This document shows, in pieces, positions 24,983 through 33,269 of a DNA stretch of 50,141 nt. Source of the DNA: an uncultured Lachnospiraceae bacterium (lineage in GTDB: Bacteria; Bacillota; Clostridia; Lachnospirales; Lachnospiraceae); the NCBI GenBank assembly GCA_934385475.1, contig CAKRPS010000017.1, positions 1-50,141 of the forward strand, given 5' to 3'. Every line of letters begins with the position of its first letter. Position 1 is the first letter of the stretch. Made by a program: the position numbers and the translations under genes. The notes under the pieces were generated by a model. It saw only the letters and a list, made by a program, of their open reading frames with translations, made no database searches and was not told the origin of the DNA.

Positions 24983-25012
24983 ATTATGAACCACCCGGAC
25001 AGGTGGTGTCAA
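24983..25012 (-). promoter_or_regulatory. Promoter of the carboxypeptidase gene with inverted repeat in the spacer
   Basis: On the minus strand TTGACA (25007-25012), 18 bp, CATAAT (24983-24988). The spacer contains ACCACC-N6-GGTGGT (24990-25007), a possible operator. Confidence 0.5.
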
Positions 25013-25066
25013 GGCGGGTAACAGAAGATCAGAGCGTAAGTGTTCCTGAAAAATCGCGCACTGCGC

Positions 25067-25095
25067 TTGACAGAGATTCCTTTTTCGGGGATGAT
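25067..25095 (+). promoter_or_regulatory. Putative promoter of the ketopantoate-reductase-like gene
   Basis: TTGACA (25067-25072), 17 bp, GATGAT (25090-25095), about 50 bp before the start codon. Confidence 0.4.
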
Positions 25096-25144
25096 GAAGA
25101 AAGATCGTGTAAAAAAGCCTGTGATGGCAAAAGAGAAAGGCGGC

Positions 25145-26080
25145 ATGGGTATGAAATATCTTATAATTGGAGCAGGTGGAACGGGGGGAAGTATCGGTGC
25201 TTTTATGGCAAGGGCCGGAAAAGACGTGACGCTGATCGCCCGTGGAAAACATTTAGAGCAGATGCAGGAAAAGGGGCTGAAAGTGGAGAACTCATCTGGC
25301 ACAGAATTTACGGTCAGCGGGATCCGGGCGACGGATATGGAACATTATGAGGAACAGCCGGACGTGATCTTTGTATGTGTCAAGGGTTATTCACTGGAGG
25401 AGACCGTGCCCTTTATAAAACGGGTGGCAGGGAAGGATACGATTGTGGTTCCGATCCTGAACATTTATGGAACGGGTGGCAGGTTGCAGCAGAAGCTGCC
25501 GGAACTGTTGGTGACAGATGGATGCATTTACATTGCCGGAGAGATCAAGGAACCGGGAACCATTCTGATGAAGGGAGATATTTTCCGGATTGTCTTTGGT
25601 GTGAGGGAACCAGGGCAGCTTCGGCCGGAGCTGTTTCAGATCGTAAAGGATCTGAAAGACAGTGGAATCGATGCGGTGCTGTCAGACAATATCCGCAGGG
25701 ATGCCCTTCAGAAATTTGCTTTTGTGTCTCCGATGGCAGCCTGTGGTCTGTATTATGATACAACAGCTGGAGCCATGCAGCAGACCGGCGAGATCCGGGA
25801 CTTTTTTGTTAAATTGATGAAGGAAGTGGACGCGCTGGCGATAGCTATGGATGCAGCTTTTCTGGTAGATATCGTCAAGACGAATCTTCAGATTCTGGAT
25901 GCACTGTCTCCTGAGGCGAGTGCATCAATGCAGAGGGATATCAAGGCAGGGAAAGCTTCGGAGATAGATGGTCTGATTTATGAGGTGGTACGCCTTGGAG
26001 AACAGTATGGAGTGCCCACACCCTCCTATCGCATGGTGGCGCAGAAAGCACAGGCAGAGAATCTGAAGGAAACGAAATAA
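25145..26080 (+). CDS. Ketopantoate reductase family protein (PanE/ApbA-like)
   Basis: 311 residues. An N-terminal Rossmann fold with the GAGGTGGSIGAFMARAG dinucleotide loop, KGYSLEETVPFI around 80, then a C-terminal helical domain (KFAFVSPMAACGLYYDT and PSYRMVAQKAQ). PanE reduces 2-dehydropantoate with NADPH in pantothenate synthesis. Paralogues with other substrates are common and no pan genes are nearby, so the exact reaction is open. The start at 25145 follows AAAGG; the frame is open from 25040 but that extension has no family character. A small acidic protein gene follows 38 bp later. Confidence 0.85.
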   Translation: MGMKYLIIGAGGTGGSIGAFMARAGKDVTLIARGKHLEQMQEKGLKVENSSGTEFTVSGIRATDMEHYEEQPDVIFVCVKGYSLEETVPFIKRVAGKDTIVVPILNIYGTGGRLQQKLPELLVTDGCIYIAGEIKEPGTILMKGDIFRIVFGVREPGQLRPELFQIVKDLKDSGIDAVLSDNIRRDALQKFAFVSPMAACGLYYDTTAGAMQQTGEIRDFFVKLMKEVDALAIAMDAAFLVDIVKTNLQILDALSPEASASMQRDIKAGKASEIDGLIYEVVRLGEQYGVPTPSYRMVAQKAQAENLKETK

Positions 26081-26118
26081 ACAAGGATACATAAATAAGA
26101 GCGGAATGAGGGAAAAGA

Positions 26119-26319
26119 ATGGAGAAGAAATTTAAAGAAAAGTATCTGGCAGGCGAGGTGGAATTTGAAGAGATCGATGATTACAGCCAGGACTGGGGAT
26201 TCAGCGATGAGACCGTGACGCTGCGGGAATACCTGGGACTGAACGCAGAGGAAGAGGATGCCTGGGTCAGTGTCGGAGATGAGGCATTAAAGGAACTGTT
26301 AGATAAGCAAAAGGCTTAG
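26119..26319 (+). CDS. Small acidic hypothetical protein
   Basis: 66 residues, strongly acidic (EVEFEEIDDYSQDW, LNAEEEDAWVSVGDEA) with no signal peptide or helix of membrane type. GGAATGAGGGAAAAG precedes the ATG. Probably co-transcribed with the upstream reductase-like gene. I do not recognise the family; short proteins of this look are common in Lachnospiraceae. Confidence 0.6.
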   Translation: MEKKFKEKYLAGEVEFEEIDDYSQDWGFSDETVTLREYLGLNAEEEDAWVSVGDEALKELLDKQKA

Positions 26320-26325
26320 AGAAGA

Positions 26326-27180
26326 CTAGGGTGATGTTGGAATAAACGCAGGGCAGGGGCAGCTGATATTCTGCCTGCGGAAGTCTTTGGGCGTACAGCC
26401 ATAGATTTGCTTAAAGGTACGCATAAAGAGCTTATAATTTGTCACACCATTTTGTTCAAGAATGTCGCCAATCGTGAGATCTGTGTTTTTAAGATCCTGG
26501 CATACATGGGTCAGGCGGACACTGTTCAGATAAGAGACAAAGGTTGTCCCCATATTACGGTGGAAAAACCGGCAGAAATATTCTGGATTTAAGGCTGCAA
26601 GTTCAGCGGCTTCCTGCAGGGAAACCGTCTCGGCGTAATGCTCCTGTACATAATGGATGACAGGGGCGAGACGATCCAGATTTTTGCGGCTCTGTATTTT
26701 TGCGGTACTACTCAGCGCTACCTTAAAATGAGATACCAGGATAAAAAGAAATTCATATAAAAGACTTGAGAACCGCAGGGTATAACCCTGTGGTTTTTGC
26801 GTATAAAGGGTTCCCATAGAAAGCAGAACTTCCCGAATCTGCCCGAAGGCGGTATGATCCGAAAAGACAAACTGAATGTCATCATAATCCGGGATGGCAT
26901 TTACCAGAAAAGAATAGGGAATCTGTAAAAGCTGGATCCTGGAGGTCTCGTAGGTTCTGGTAGCATGGACAACGGCGGTGTTGATTACCATGAAATCACC
27001 TGCAAAGAGCTGGTAGGTATGCTGACCGATCAGGACCTCCATCATGCCCTCGTAGATGTAGAGAACCTCCAGACTTCTGTGCCAGTGTTCCGGTACAAAG
27101 TTATGGCAGCTCAGATAGATATCGAATCTTGCATTGACATCACTTTTCAGGCGGATGTCTTCGTGTGGGAACTGCGGCAT
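26326..27180 (-). CDS. AraC family transcriptional regulator
   Basis: 284 residues: an N-terminal cupin-like sensing domain (about 15-110, HWHRSLEVLYIYEGMMEVLI) and two C-terminal helix-turn-helix motifs (about 185-275; SLQEAAELAALNPEYFCRFF, then TIGDILEQNG, KLFMRTFKQIYGCTPKDFRR). The start at 27180 is supported by GGAGGTTATGCC; the frame is open to 27246. It is divergent from a GH3 beta-glucosidase, the arrangement expected for a regulator of beta-glucoside use, with several palindromes in between. Confidence 0.9.
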   Translation of the reverse strand: MPQFPHEDIRLKSDVNARFDIYLSCHNFVPEHWHRSLEVLYIYEGMMEVLIGQHTYQLFAGDFMVINTAVVHATRTYETSRIQLLQIPYSFLVNAIPDYDDIQFVFSDHTAFGQIREVLLSMGTLYTQKPQGYTLRFSSLLYEFLFILVSHFKVALSSTAKIQSRKNLDRLAPVIHYVQEHYAETVSLQEAAELAALNPEYFCRFFHRNMGTTFVSYLNSVRLTHVCQDLKNTDLTIGDILEQNGVTNYKLFMRTFKQIYGCTPKDFRRQNISCPCPAFIPTSP

Positions 27181-27269
27181 GGCATAACCTCCAATCTTAA
27201 TCCTCATTTCTGCGCACGCTCTTTGCGCATATCGAGTTTGTGTCAAGTGTGCGCAGACACAAATCTCGC

Positions 27270-27304
27270 GTGTGAAAAATCTTTCGTATATGGATTTTTC
27301 ACAC
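27270..27304. repeat. Perfect 12-bp inverted repeat in the AraC-GH3 divergent region
   Basis: GTGTGAAAAATC (27270-27281) and GATTTTTCACAC (27293-27304) with an 11-base loop. It lacks a following T-run on either strand, so it is more likely an operator or a leader hairpin of the AraC transcript than a terminator. Confidence 0.55.
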
Positions 27305-27329
27305 TAATCTTTCTGAAACCATGTTTTTA

Positions 27330-27364
27330 CGATAACGTTTTCGGTATACAAAGTCAATATTGAC
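27330..27364. promoter_or_regulatory. Two operator-like palindromes upstream of the beta-glucosidase
   Basis: CGATAACGTTTTCG (27330-27343) has a central AACGTT and is palindromic except one pair, like LacI/CcpA-family operators. GTCAATATTGAC (27353-27364) is a perfect 12-bp palindrome. They lie about 150-185 bp before the gene. Confidence 0.4.
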
Positions 27365-27513
27365 CTAAAAATTAGTCATGATAGGACATAGGATTTTTAA
27401 AAACATCGTGATACACTGACACCATAGTAATTGACAATTTGTTTCAGTGAAAAACAGATTTTTATGGGTAAAAGAAGACATGCGCAAAAATATGCGCGGA
27501 AATGGAGATTAGC

Positions 27514-29793
27514 ATGACAACGGAAAAAATCAGAGAATTGGTGTCAAAAATGACATTGGAAGAAAAGGCAGCTATGTGTTCCGGAGCGGATTTCTGGCAT
27601 ACAGAGGCGGTAGAGAGACTGGGGATTCCGGCAAGTATGGTTTCGGATGGACCGCATGGACTGCGTAAACAGGATGACAAAGCAGATCATCTTGGCGTGA
27701 ATGAGAGTATTAAAGCGGTATGTTTCCCGGCAGGATGCGGTACGGCAGCTTCTTTTAACAGAGAGCTTCTGACAGAGATGGGCACGGCACTGGGAAAGGA
27801 ATGTCAGGCAGAAGGCGTGAGCGTGATCCTGGGGCCGGCGGTCAATATTAAACGATCCCCTCTGTGTGGAAGAAACTTTGAATATTACTCGGAAGATCCC
27901 TGTCTTGCAACGGAGATTGCAGGAGCCTTGATCCACGGAGTACAGAGCCAGAACGTCGGTACGAGCATTAAGCATTTTCTTGCGAACAACCAGGAGACCA
28001 GAAGATTATCTTCGGACTCCAGAATTGATGAAAGAACTTTACATGAGATCTATCTGGCAGCTTTTGAGGGGGCAGTGAAGAAAGAAAAACCGTGGACAGT
28101 TATGTGTTCCTATAACAGGATCAACGGAACCTACGCGGCACAGAATCATAAATATCTGACAGAGGTGCTCCGTGACCAGTGGAACTTTGACGGTTACGTT
28201 ATGAGTGACTGGGGAGCGGTCAATAACAGGGTGGAGGATCTGAAGGCAGGACTTGATCTGGAGATGCCATCCTCGAGTGGAACAAATGACAAGCTGATCG
28301 TGGAGGCTGTCCAAAAAGGAGAACTGGATGAAAGCGTTCTGGACACAGCGGTGGAGAGAATCCTCAACATTGTGTTCCGCTATGAAGAAAATCGTGATAA
28401 AACGGCTGTTTTTGACCGGGACAAGGATCATGAACTGGCGCGGAAAGTGGCACAGGAGACGATCGTTTTGTTAAAGAATGACGGTGTGCTGCCGTTGCAG
28501 GAGGGCGAGGAGATTGCCTTTATTGGAAAATATGTAAAGAAGCCGCGCTATCAGGGAGGAGGAAGCTCCCATATCAACAGCCATAAGGTGACGGCTGCAT
28601 GGGATATTCTCAAGGATATGCCCGGTATCACGTATGCGCAGGGCTATGAGGATACGCAGGATGTCACAGATGAAAAGCTTTTGGAGGAGGCTGTGCAAAC
28701 TGCCGCAAAGGCAAAGGTGGCTGTTATTTTTGCCGGGCTGCCGGATTCCTTTGAATCGGAAGGCTATGACAGAAGCCATATGAGGATGCCGGACTGCCAG
28801 AATGAACTGATTGCAAAGGTAGCTGCCGTACAGCCGAACACGATCGTGGTACTACACAATGGTTCTCCTGTGGAAATGCCGTGGGCTGATCAGGTAAAAG
28901 GTATCGTTGAGGCATATCTTGGCGGTCAGGCCGTAGGAGGAGCCGTTTGTGATATTCTGTTTGGAAAGGTAAATCCGAGCGCCAAGCTGCCGGAATCTTT
29001 CCCGAAGAAACTGGAAGATAACCCGTCCTATCTGTCCTATATTGGTGAGGGAGATATGGTAGAGTACCGGGAAGGTATTTTTGTCGGATACCGCTATTAT
29101 GACAAGAAAAAGATGGATGTATTATTCCCGTTTGGATATGGTCTGTCCTATACGACCTTTGCATACTCGAATCTGCGTCTGGACAAAAAAGAAATGAGGG
29201 ATACCGATACGGTTACGGTATCGGTCGATGTGACAAATACCGGAGACAGGACAGGCAAGGAGATCGTGCAGCTCTATGTGGCAGACAGAGAGAGTACGGT
29301 GATCAGACCGGAGAAGGAGCTGCGTGATTTTGCCAAAGTGGAGCTTGCACCGGGTGAGACAAAGACGGTAAGCTTTACGCTTGGGAAGAGAGCTTTTGCC
29401 TACTATAACACAACCATCCATGACTGGCATGTGGAGACCGGAGATTTCGACATCCTGATCGGCAAGTCTTCCAGAGATATAGTGCTGTCAGAGTCTGTCA
29501 AAGTAGAGTCTACAGTCAAAATCCCATTTGTCTATACAACGGATACAACGCTGGGAGACGTGATGAAGAATCCAAAAGCCTATGCGCTTGTAAAAGAACT
29601 CTTTGAAAAGACCATGCTCACGGGAGGAAGTGAAGAGGAACGGAGTGAGGCTGAGAAAGAAGCTATTTCAGATGATATGAACATGGCAATGCTCTGCTAT
29701 AAACCTCTGCGCGGACCGGTAAGCTTTGGAAGCAATATCAGTATGGCTGATATCCAGAAACTGGTGGACCAGATGAACGCCATGGAGGATTAA
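27514..29793 (+). CDS. Glycoside hydrolase family 3 beta-glucosidase
   Basis: 759 residues, a complete GH3 enzyme. The N-terminal TIM-barrel domain contains SIKHFLANNQETRR and the nucleophile Asp232 in GYVMSDWGAV. The second alpha/beta domain has YQGGGSSHIN and the glycine-rich GGQAVGGAVCDILFG. A C-terminal fibronectin type III-like domain (about 575-645, VSVDVTNTGDRTGKEIVQLY) follows. No signal peptide, so it is cytoplasmic and acts on imported beta-glucosides. I start at 27514 because GGAG is well spaced before it; ATG 27502 is an alternative. Probably controlled by the divergent AraC protein. Confidence 0.95.
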   Translation: MTTEKIRELVSKMTLEEKAAMCSGADFWHTEAVERLGIPASMVSDGPHGLRKQDDKADHLGVNESIKAVCFPAGCGTAASFNRELLTEMGTALGKECQAEGVSVILGPAVNIKRSPLCGRNFEYYSEDPCLATEIAGALIHGVQSQNVGTSIKHFLANNQETRRLSSDSRIDERTLHEIYLAAFEGAVKKEKPWTVMCSYNRINGTYAAQNHKYLTEVLRDQWNFDGYVMSDWGAVNNRVEDLKAGLDLEMPSSSGTNDKLIVEAVQKGELDESVLDTAVERILNIVFRYEENRDKTAVFDRDKDHELARKVAQETIVLLKNDGVLPLQEGEEIAFIGKYVKKPRYQGGGSSHINSHKVTAAWDILKDMPGITYAQGYEDTQDVTDEKLLEEAVQTAAKAKVAVIFAGLPDSFESEGYDRSHMRMPDCQNELIAKVAAVQPNTIVVLHNGSPVEMPWADQVKGIVEAYLGGQAVGGAVCDILFGKVNPSAKLPESFPKKLEDNPSYLSYIGEGDMVEYREGIFVGYRYYDKKKMDVLFPFGYGLSYTTFAYSNLRLDKKEMRDTDTVTVSVDVTNTGDRTGKEIVQLYVADRESTVIRPEKELRDFAKVELAPGETKTVSFTLGKRAFAYYNTTIHDWHVETGDFDILIGKSSRDIVLSESVKVESTVKIPFVYTTDTTLGDVMKNPKAYALVKELFEKTMLTGGSEEERSEAEKEAISDDMNMAMLCYKPLRGPVSFGSNISMADIQKLVDQMNAMED

Positions 29794-29818
29794 TAAGAAG
29801 AAAACATCAGATAAAAAT

Positions 29819-29869
29819 GACAGTCGGTACAGGATAATCCAAAAGAAACCCTGACCGGCTGTCGTTTTT
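29819..29869. terminator. Bidirectional terminator between beta-glucosidase and pyrG
   Basis: GACAGTCGGT (29819-29828) pairs with ACCGGCTGTC (29854-29863), flanked by A-run on the left and T-run on the right, so it can end both convergent genes. Confidence 0.75.
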
Positions 29870-29881
29870 ATGGGAATACTG

Positions 29882-31489
29882 TCAGTGTGTCTGATGCTTT
29901 AATGCCGCTTCTACAAAGCCCTTGAAAAGAGGATGCGGTCTGTTGGGTCTGGACTTAAGCTCCGGGTGTGCCTGTGTCGCAATAAAGAAGGGATGCGAAG
30001 GAAGTTCACACATCTCCACAATGCGGCCATCAGGAGAAATACCGGAAAGCCTGAGTCCATTCCCACTCAGGATAGCACGGTAATCGTTGTTGACTTCATA
30101 CCGATGTCTGTGTCTTTCGTGGATGGTACTTTCTCCGTACAGACGGTGGGCAAGTGAATCCTGCTCAAGTACACACGGGTAAGAACCAAGACGCAGGGTA
30201 CCGCCGATATCTTCTACCCCATTCTGGTCCGGCATCAGGGCAATGACAGGGTGCGTGGTGGAGGGGTTCAACTCAATGCTGTGAGCATCGTTGTAACCGA
30301 CTACGTTGCGTGCAAATTCCACGATAGAGAGCTGCATACCGAGGCAGAGGCCAAGGTATGGGATTTCCTGTGTTCTGGCATACTGGATCGCATCGATCAT
30401 TCCTTCAATGCCGCGGGAACCAAAACCTCCCGGAACAAGGATTCCATCCACATCGGAGAGCAGGTCGCCTACATTTTCTTTTGTCACCGTTTCGGAATCA
30501 ATCCATTTGATATTTACAACGCAGTGGTTTGAAATACCGCCGTGTTTGAGTGCTTCCACAACACTGATATAAGCGTCGTGAAGCTGCGTATATTTGCCGA
30601 CAAGGGCAATCGTTACTTCCCCCGTGGGAGTGCGGAGGGACTGCACCATATTTTTCCAGTCTGTCAGATCCGGTTCCGGACAGTCCAGTTTCAGACATTC
30701 GCAGGCTACCTGTGCAAGATGCTCCTTCTCCATGGCAAGAGGTGCTTCGTAGAGATATTCCACATCGAGATTCTGCAGGACGTGATTGCTCGGTACATTA
30801 CAGAACAGAGCAATCTTATCCTTGATACCCTGATCAAGAGGATGTTCACTCCGGCAGACAATGATATCCGGCTGGATACCCATTCCCTGCAGATCCTTGA
30901 CACTGGCCTGGGTAGGCTTTGTCTTTAACTCCTGGGAGGCGTGCAGATAGGGGATCAGTGTGACATGGATCAGAATGGCATTGTCATGTCCGACCTCATG
31001 CTGGAACTGACGGATGGATTCCAAAAACGGCTGACTTTCGATATCGCCTACAGTACCGCCGACCTCAATGATGGCGATTCTCGTCTCCTCATCTGTAAAG
31101 TTGCGATAGAAACGGCTTTTGATCTCATTGGTGATATGGGGAATGACCTGTACAGTACCGCCGCCATAGTCGCCGCGTCTTTCTTTTTGCAGAACGGACC
31201 AGTATACCTTTCCGGTGGTAACATTTGAATTTTTGTCGAGGTTTTCGTCAATGAAGCGCTCATAATGTCCAAGATCCAGATCGGTTTCCGTTCCGTCCTC
31301 TGTCACGAACACTTCGCCGTGCTGAATCGGATTCATGGTACCGGGGTCAATGTTGATATAAGGATCAAATTTTTGCATGGTGACCTTGTAGCCTCTCGCT
31401 TTGAGCAGACGGCCAAGTGAAGCAGCGGTTATTCCTTTTCCAAGTCCGGAAACAACGCCGCCGGTGACAAATACGTACTTTACAGCCAT
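29882..31489 (-). CDS. pyrG: CTP synthase
   Basis: 535 residues. The synthetase domain starts with [20 protein letters not shown] (P-loop); [20 protein letters not shown] is highly conserved. The C-terminal glutamine amidotransferase domain shows PGGFGSRG and the nucleophile in LGLCLGMQL. It makes CTP from UTP, ATP and glutamine. The gene is behind a terminator hairpin (31510-31551) that ends only about 20 bp before the start codon, so expression must be by read-through or attenuation. Ribosome site GGGAGG at 31498-31503. Confidence 0.98.
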   Translation of the reverse strand: MAVKYVFVTGGVVSGLGKGITAASLGRLLKARGYKVTMQKFDPYINIDPGTMNPIQHGEVFVTEDGTETDLDLGHYERFIDENLDKNSNVTTGKVYWSVLQKERRGDYGGGTVQVIPHITNEIKSRFYRNFTDEETRIAIIEVGGTVGDIESQPFLESIRQFQHEVGHDNAILIHVTLIPYLHASQELKTKPTQASVKDLQGMGIQPDIIVCRSEHPLDQGIKDKIALFCNVPSNHVLQNLDVEYLYEAPLAMEKEHLAQVACECLKLDCPEPDLTDWKNMVQSLRTPTGEVTIALVGKYTQLHDAYISVVEALKHGGISNHCVVNIKWIDSETVTKENVGDLLSDVDGILVPGGFGSRGIEGMIDAIQYARTQEIPYLGLCLGMQLSIVEFARNVVGYNDAHSIELNPSTTHPVIALMPDQNGVEDIGGTLRLGSYPCVLEQDSLAHRLYGESTIHERHRHRYEVNNDYRAILSGNGLRLSGISPDGRIVEMCELPSHPFFIATQAHPELKSRPNRPHPLFKGFVEAALKHQTH

Positions 31490-31509
31490 TTTTTCTTCCT
31501 CCCTTTCTT

Positions 31510-31551
31510 AAAAAAGGGGCAAAGGATACACCCTAAGGAGCTCCTTTGCCC
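31510..31551 (-). terminator. Leader terminator (probable attenuator) of pyrG
   Basis: On the minus strand GGGCAAAGGA (31542-31551) pairs with TCCTTTGCCC (31517-31526), then C and six T. The ribosome binding site of pyrG begins six bases later, leaving no room for a promoter in between. It may also end the DUF1846 transcript. Confidence 0.75.
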
Positions 31552-31603
31552 ATAAGAATTTGTTCGTATGTTTGATAAAACTTTGTATATCCGGAAAAGC
31601 TTA

Positions 31604-33088
31604 TTAATGATGATACAGCTTTTGCGACTGATATTGCGGTTCACAGGTAAGATTGATTCCGAGGTTGCGGAATACTTTGATGTCAACCTGTGAGAGGATC
31701 ACACTGGAATGTACTTCAGAGCCCTGTAAATTTTGAAGCTGTTCGACAGCTTTCGCAGCATTGGGATCTGATACGGCACAGATAGAAAGTGCGATCAGAA
31801 TCTCGTCTGTGTGAAGACGCGGATTTTTGTTATGAAGATGAGATACCTTCAGTCTCTGGATCGGTTCAATGATCGTGGGAGATATTAACTGAATGGAATC
31901 GTCAATTCCTGCCAGAGCCTTCAGAGCATTAAGCAGCATTGCGGATGACGCACCGAGCAGTTCACTGGTCTTGCCGGTAATAATGCGGCCGTCCGGAAGC
32001 TGAATGGCAACAGCCGGTTCACCGGTTGCCTCGGCCTTAATCTTGGCGGCACTGATAACCGGGCGGTCATCAAGCGTGATATCTCCTTTTTTCATTAACA
32101 ATTCGATGGTTGCAATCTGGGAATCGTCTGCCTTGCCCTGACGCTTCTGGCAGAGGGCATCATAATAACGACGGATGATCTCCTGACTTGCTGCGGCTTT
32201 TACTGCCTCATCATCGCAGATGGCATAACCTGCCATATTGACTCCCATATCTGTGGGAGATTTATAAGGACATTCGCCCATGATCTTTTCAAACATGGCT
32301 TTCAAAACCGGGAAGACTTCTACGTCACGGTTATAGTTGACAGTTGTCTCACCGTAAGCTTCCAGATGAAAAGGATCGATCATATTGACATCGTTCAGGT
32401 CTGCCGTGGCAGCCTCATAGGCAAGATTGACCGGATGGCTGAGCGGGAGATTCCAGATAGGGAAAGTCTCGTACTTTGCATAGCCGGCCTTGATGCCGCG
32501 TTTGTATTCGTGATAGAGCTGGGAAAGACAGGTGGCCATTTTGCCGCTGCCGGGTCCCGGAGCTGTGATGACAACCAGAGAACGGCTTGTCTCAATGTAT
32601 TCGTTTTTGCCGTAGCCTTCGTCGCTTACGATCAGAGGGATATTATAAGGATATCCTTCAATCGGATAATGACGGTACACCCTCATACCGAGGGATTCCA
32701 GTCGTTTCTGATAGGAGATGGCACTGGGCTGTCCGGCAAAATGTGTCAGACACACGCTGCTCACATACAGACCGTATCCGCGGAATGCGTCGATCAGACG
32801 AAGCACATCCAGATCATAGGTGATACCCAGATCGGAGCGGACTTTATTTTTTTCGATATCGGCGGCACTGATAACAATGACAACTTCAGCCTGTTCCTTC
32901 AGCTGTGCCAGCATGGTAATCTTGCTGGCAGGCAGGAATCCGGGAAGAACTCTGGATGCGTGGTAATCATCAAAAAGCTTACCACCAAATTCCAGATACA
33001 GCTTACCACCAAAGTTTTCGATTCTTTCCTTAATGCGTTCCGATTGCAGTTTTAAATATTTTTCATTGTCGAAACCAATCTTCTGCAT
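31604..33088 (-). CDS. DUF1846 domain-containing protein
   Basis: 494 residues, full length for the DUF1846 family, widespread in Firmicutes and of unknown function. Recognisable blocks are GFDNEKYLKLQSERIKERI, ASRVLPGFLPASKI, ITAPGPGSGKMATCLSQLYH (glycine-rich, P-loop-like) and PSPTDMGVNM-type KSPTDMGVNM. Start at 33088 (MQKIGFDNEKY) because GGAGG is correctly spaced; upstream methionines in frame lack a site. No signal peptide. It may be co-transcribed with pyrG through the leader terminator. Confidence 0.88.
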   Translation of the reverse strand: MQKIGFDNEKYLKLQSERIKERIENFGGKLYLEFGGKLFDDYHASRVLPGFLPASKITMLAQLKEQAEVVIVISAADIEKNKVRSDLGITYDLDVLRLIDAFRGYGLYVSSVCLTHFAGQPSAISYQKRLESLGMRVYRHYPIEGYPYNIPLIVSDEGYGKNEYIETSRSLVVITAPGPGSGKMATCLSQLYHEYKRGIKAGYAKYETFPIWNLPLSHPVNLAYEAATADLNDVNMIDPFHLEAYGETTVNYNRDVEVFPVLKAMFEKIMGECPYKSPTDMGVNMAGYAICDDEAVKAAASQEIIRRYYDALCQKRQGKADDSQIATIELLMKKGDITLDDRPVISAAKIKAEATGEPAVAIQLPDGRIITGKTSELLGASSAMLLNALKALAGIDDSIQLISPTIIEPIQRLKVSHLHNKNPRLHTDEILIALSICAVSDPNAAKAVEQLQNLQGSEVHSSVILSQVDIKVFRNLGINLTCEPQYQSQKLYHH

Positions 33089-33208
33089 GAGAGCCTCCAT
33101 ATAAGGTAACAAAACAATTACACTTTATCATACAAAAAAACAGATTCAAAATCAATGGAAAATTTATAATTCTTTTATACTTGTGTCCTTAATTTCACAA
33201 TTCTGTTA

Positions 33209-33237
33209 TTGATTTATGTTTTTCGCTTCCATATAAT
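33209..33237 (+). promoter_or_regulatory. Promoter of ftsH
   Basis: TTGATT (33209-33214), 17 bp, TATAAT (33232-33237), 33 bp before the start codon. Confidence 0.7.
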
Positions 33238-33269
33238 AAAAGCTAAGCAATTGAAAGTGAGGATTCCTT

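Noticed and set aside
27270..27304. Calling the 12-bp inverted repeat a terminator
   Set aside because: It lies between two divergent genes and has no T-run on either side.
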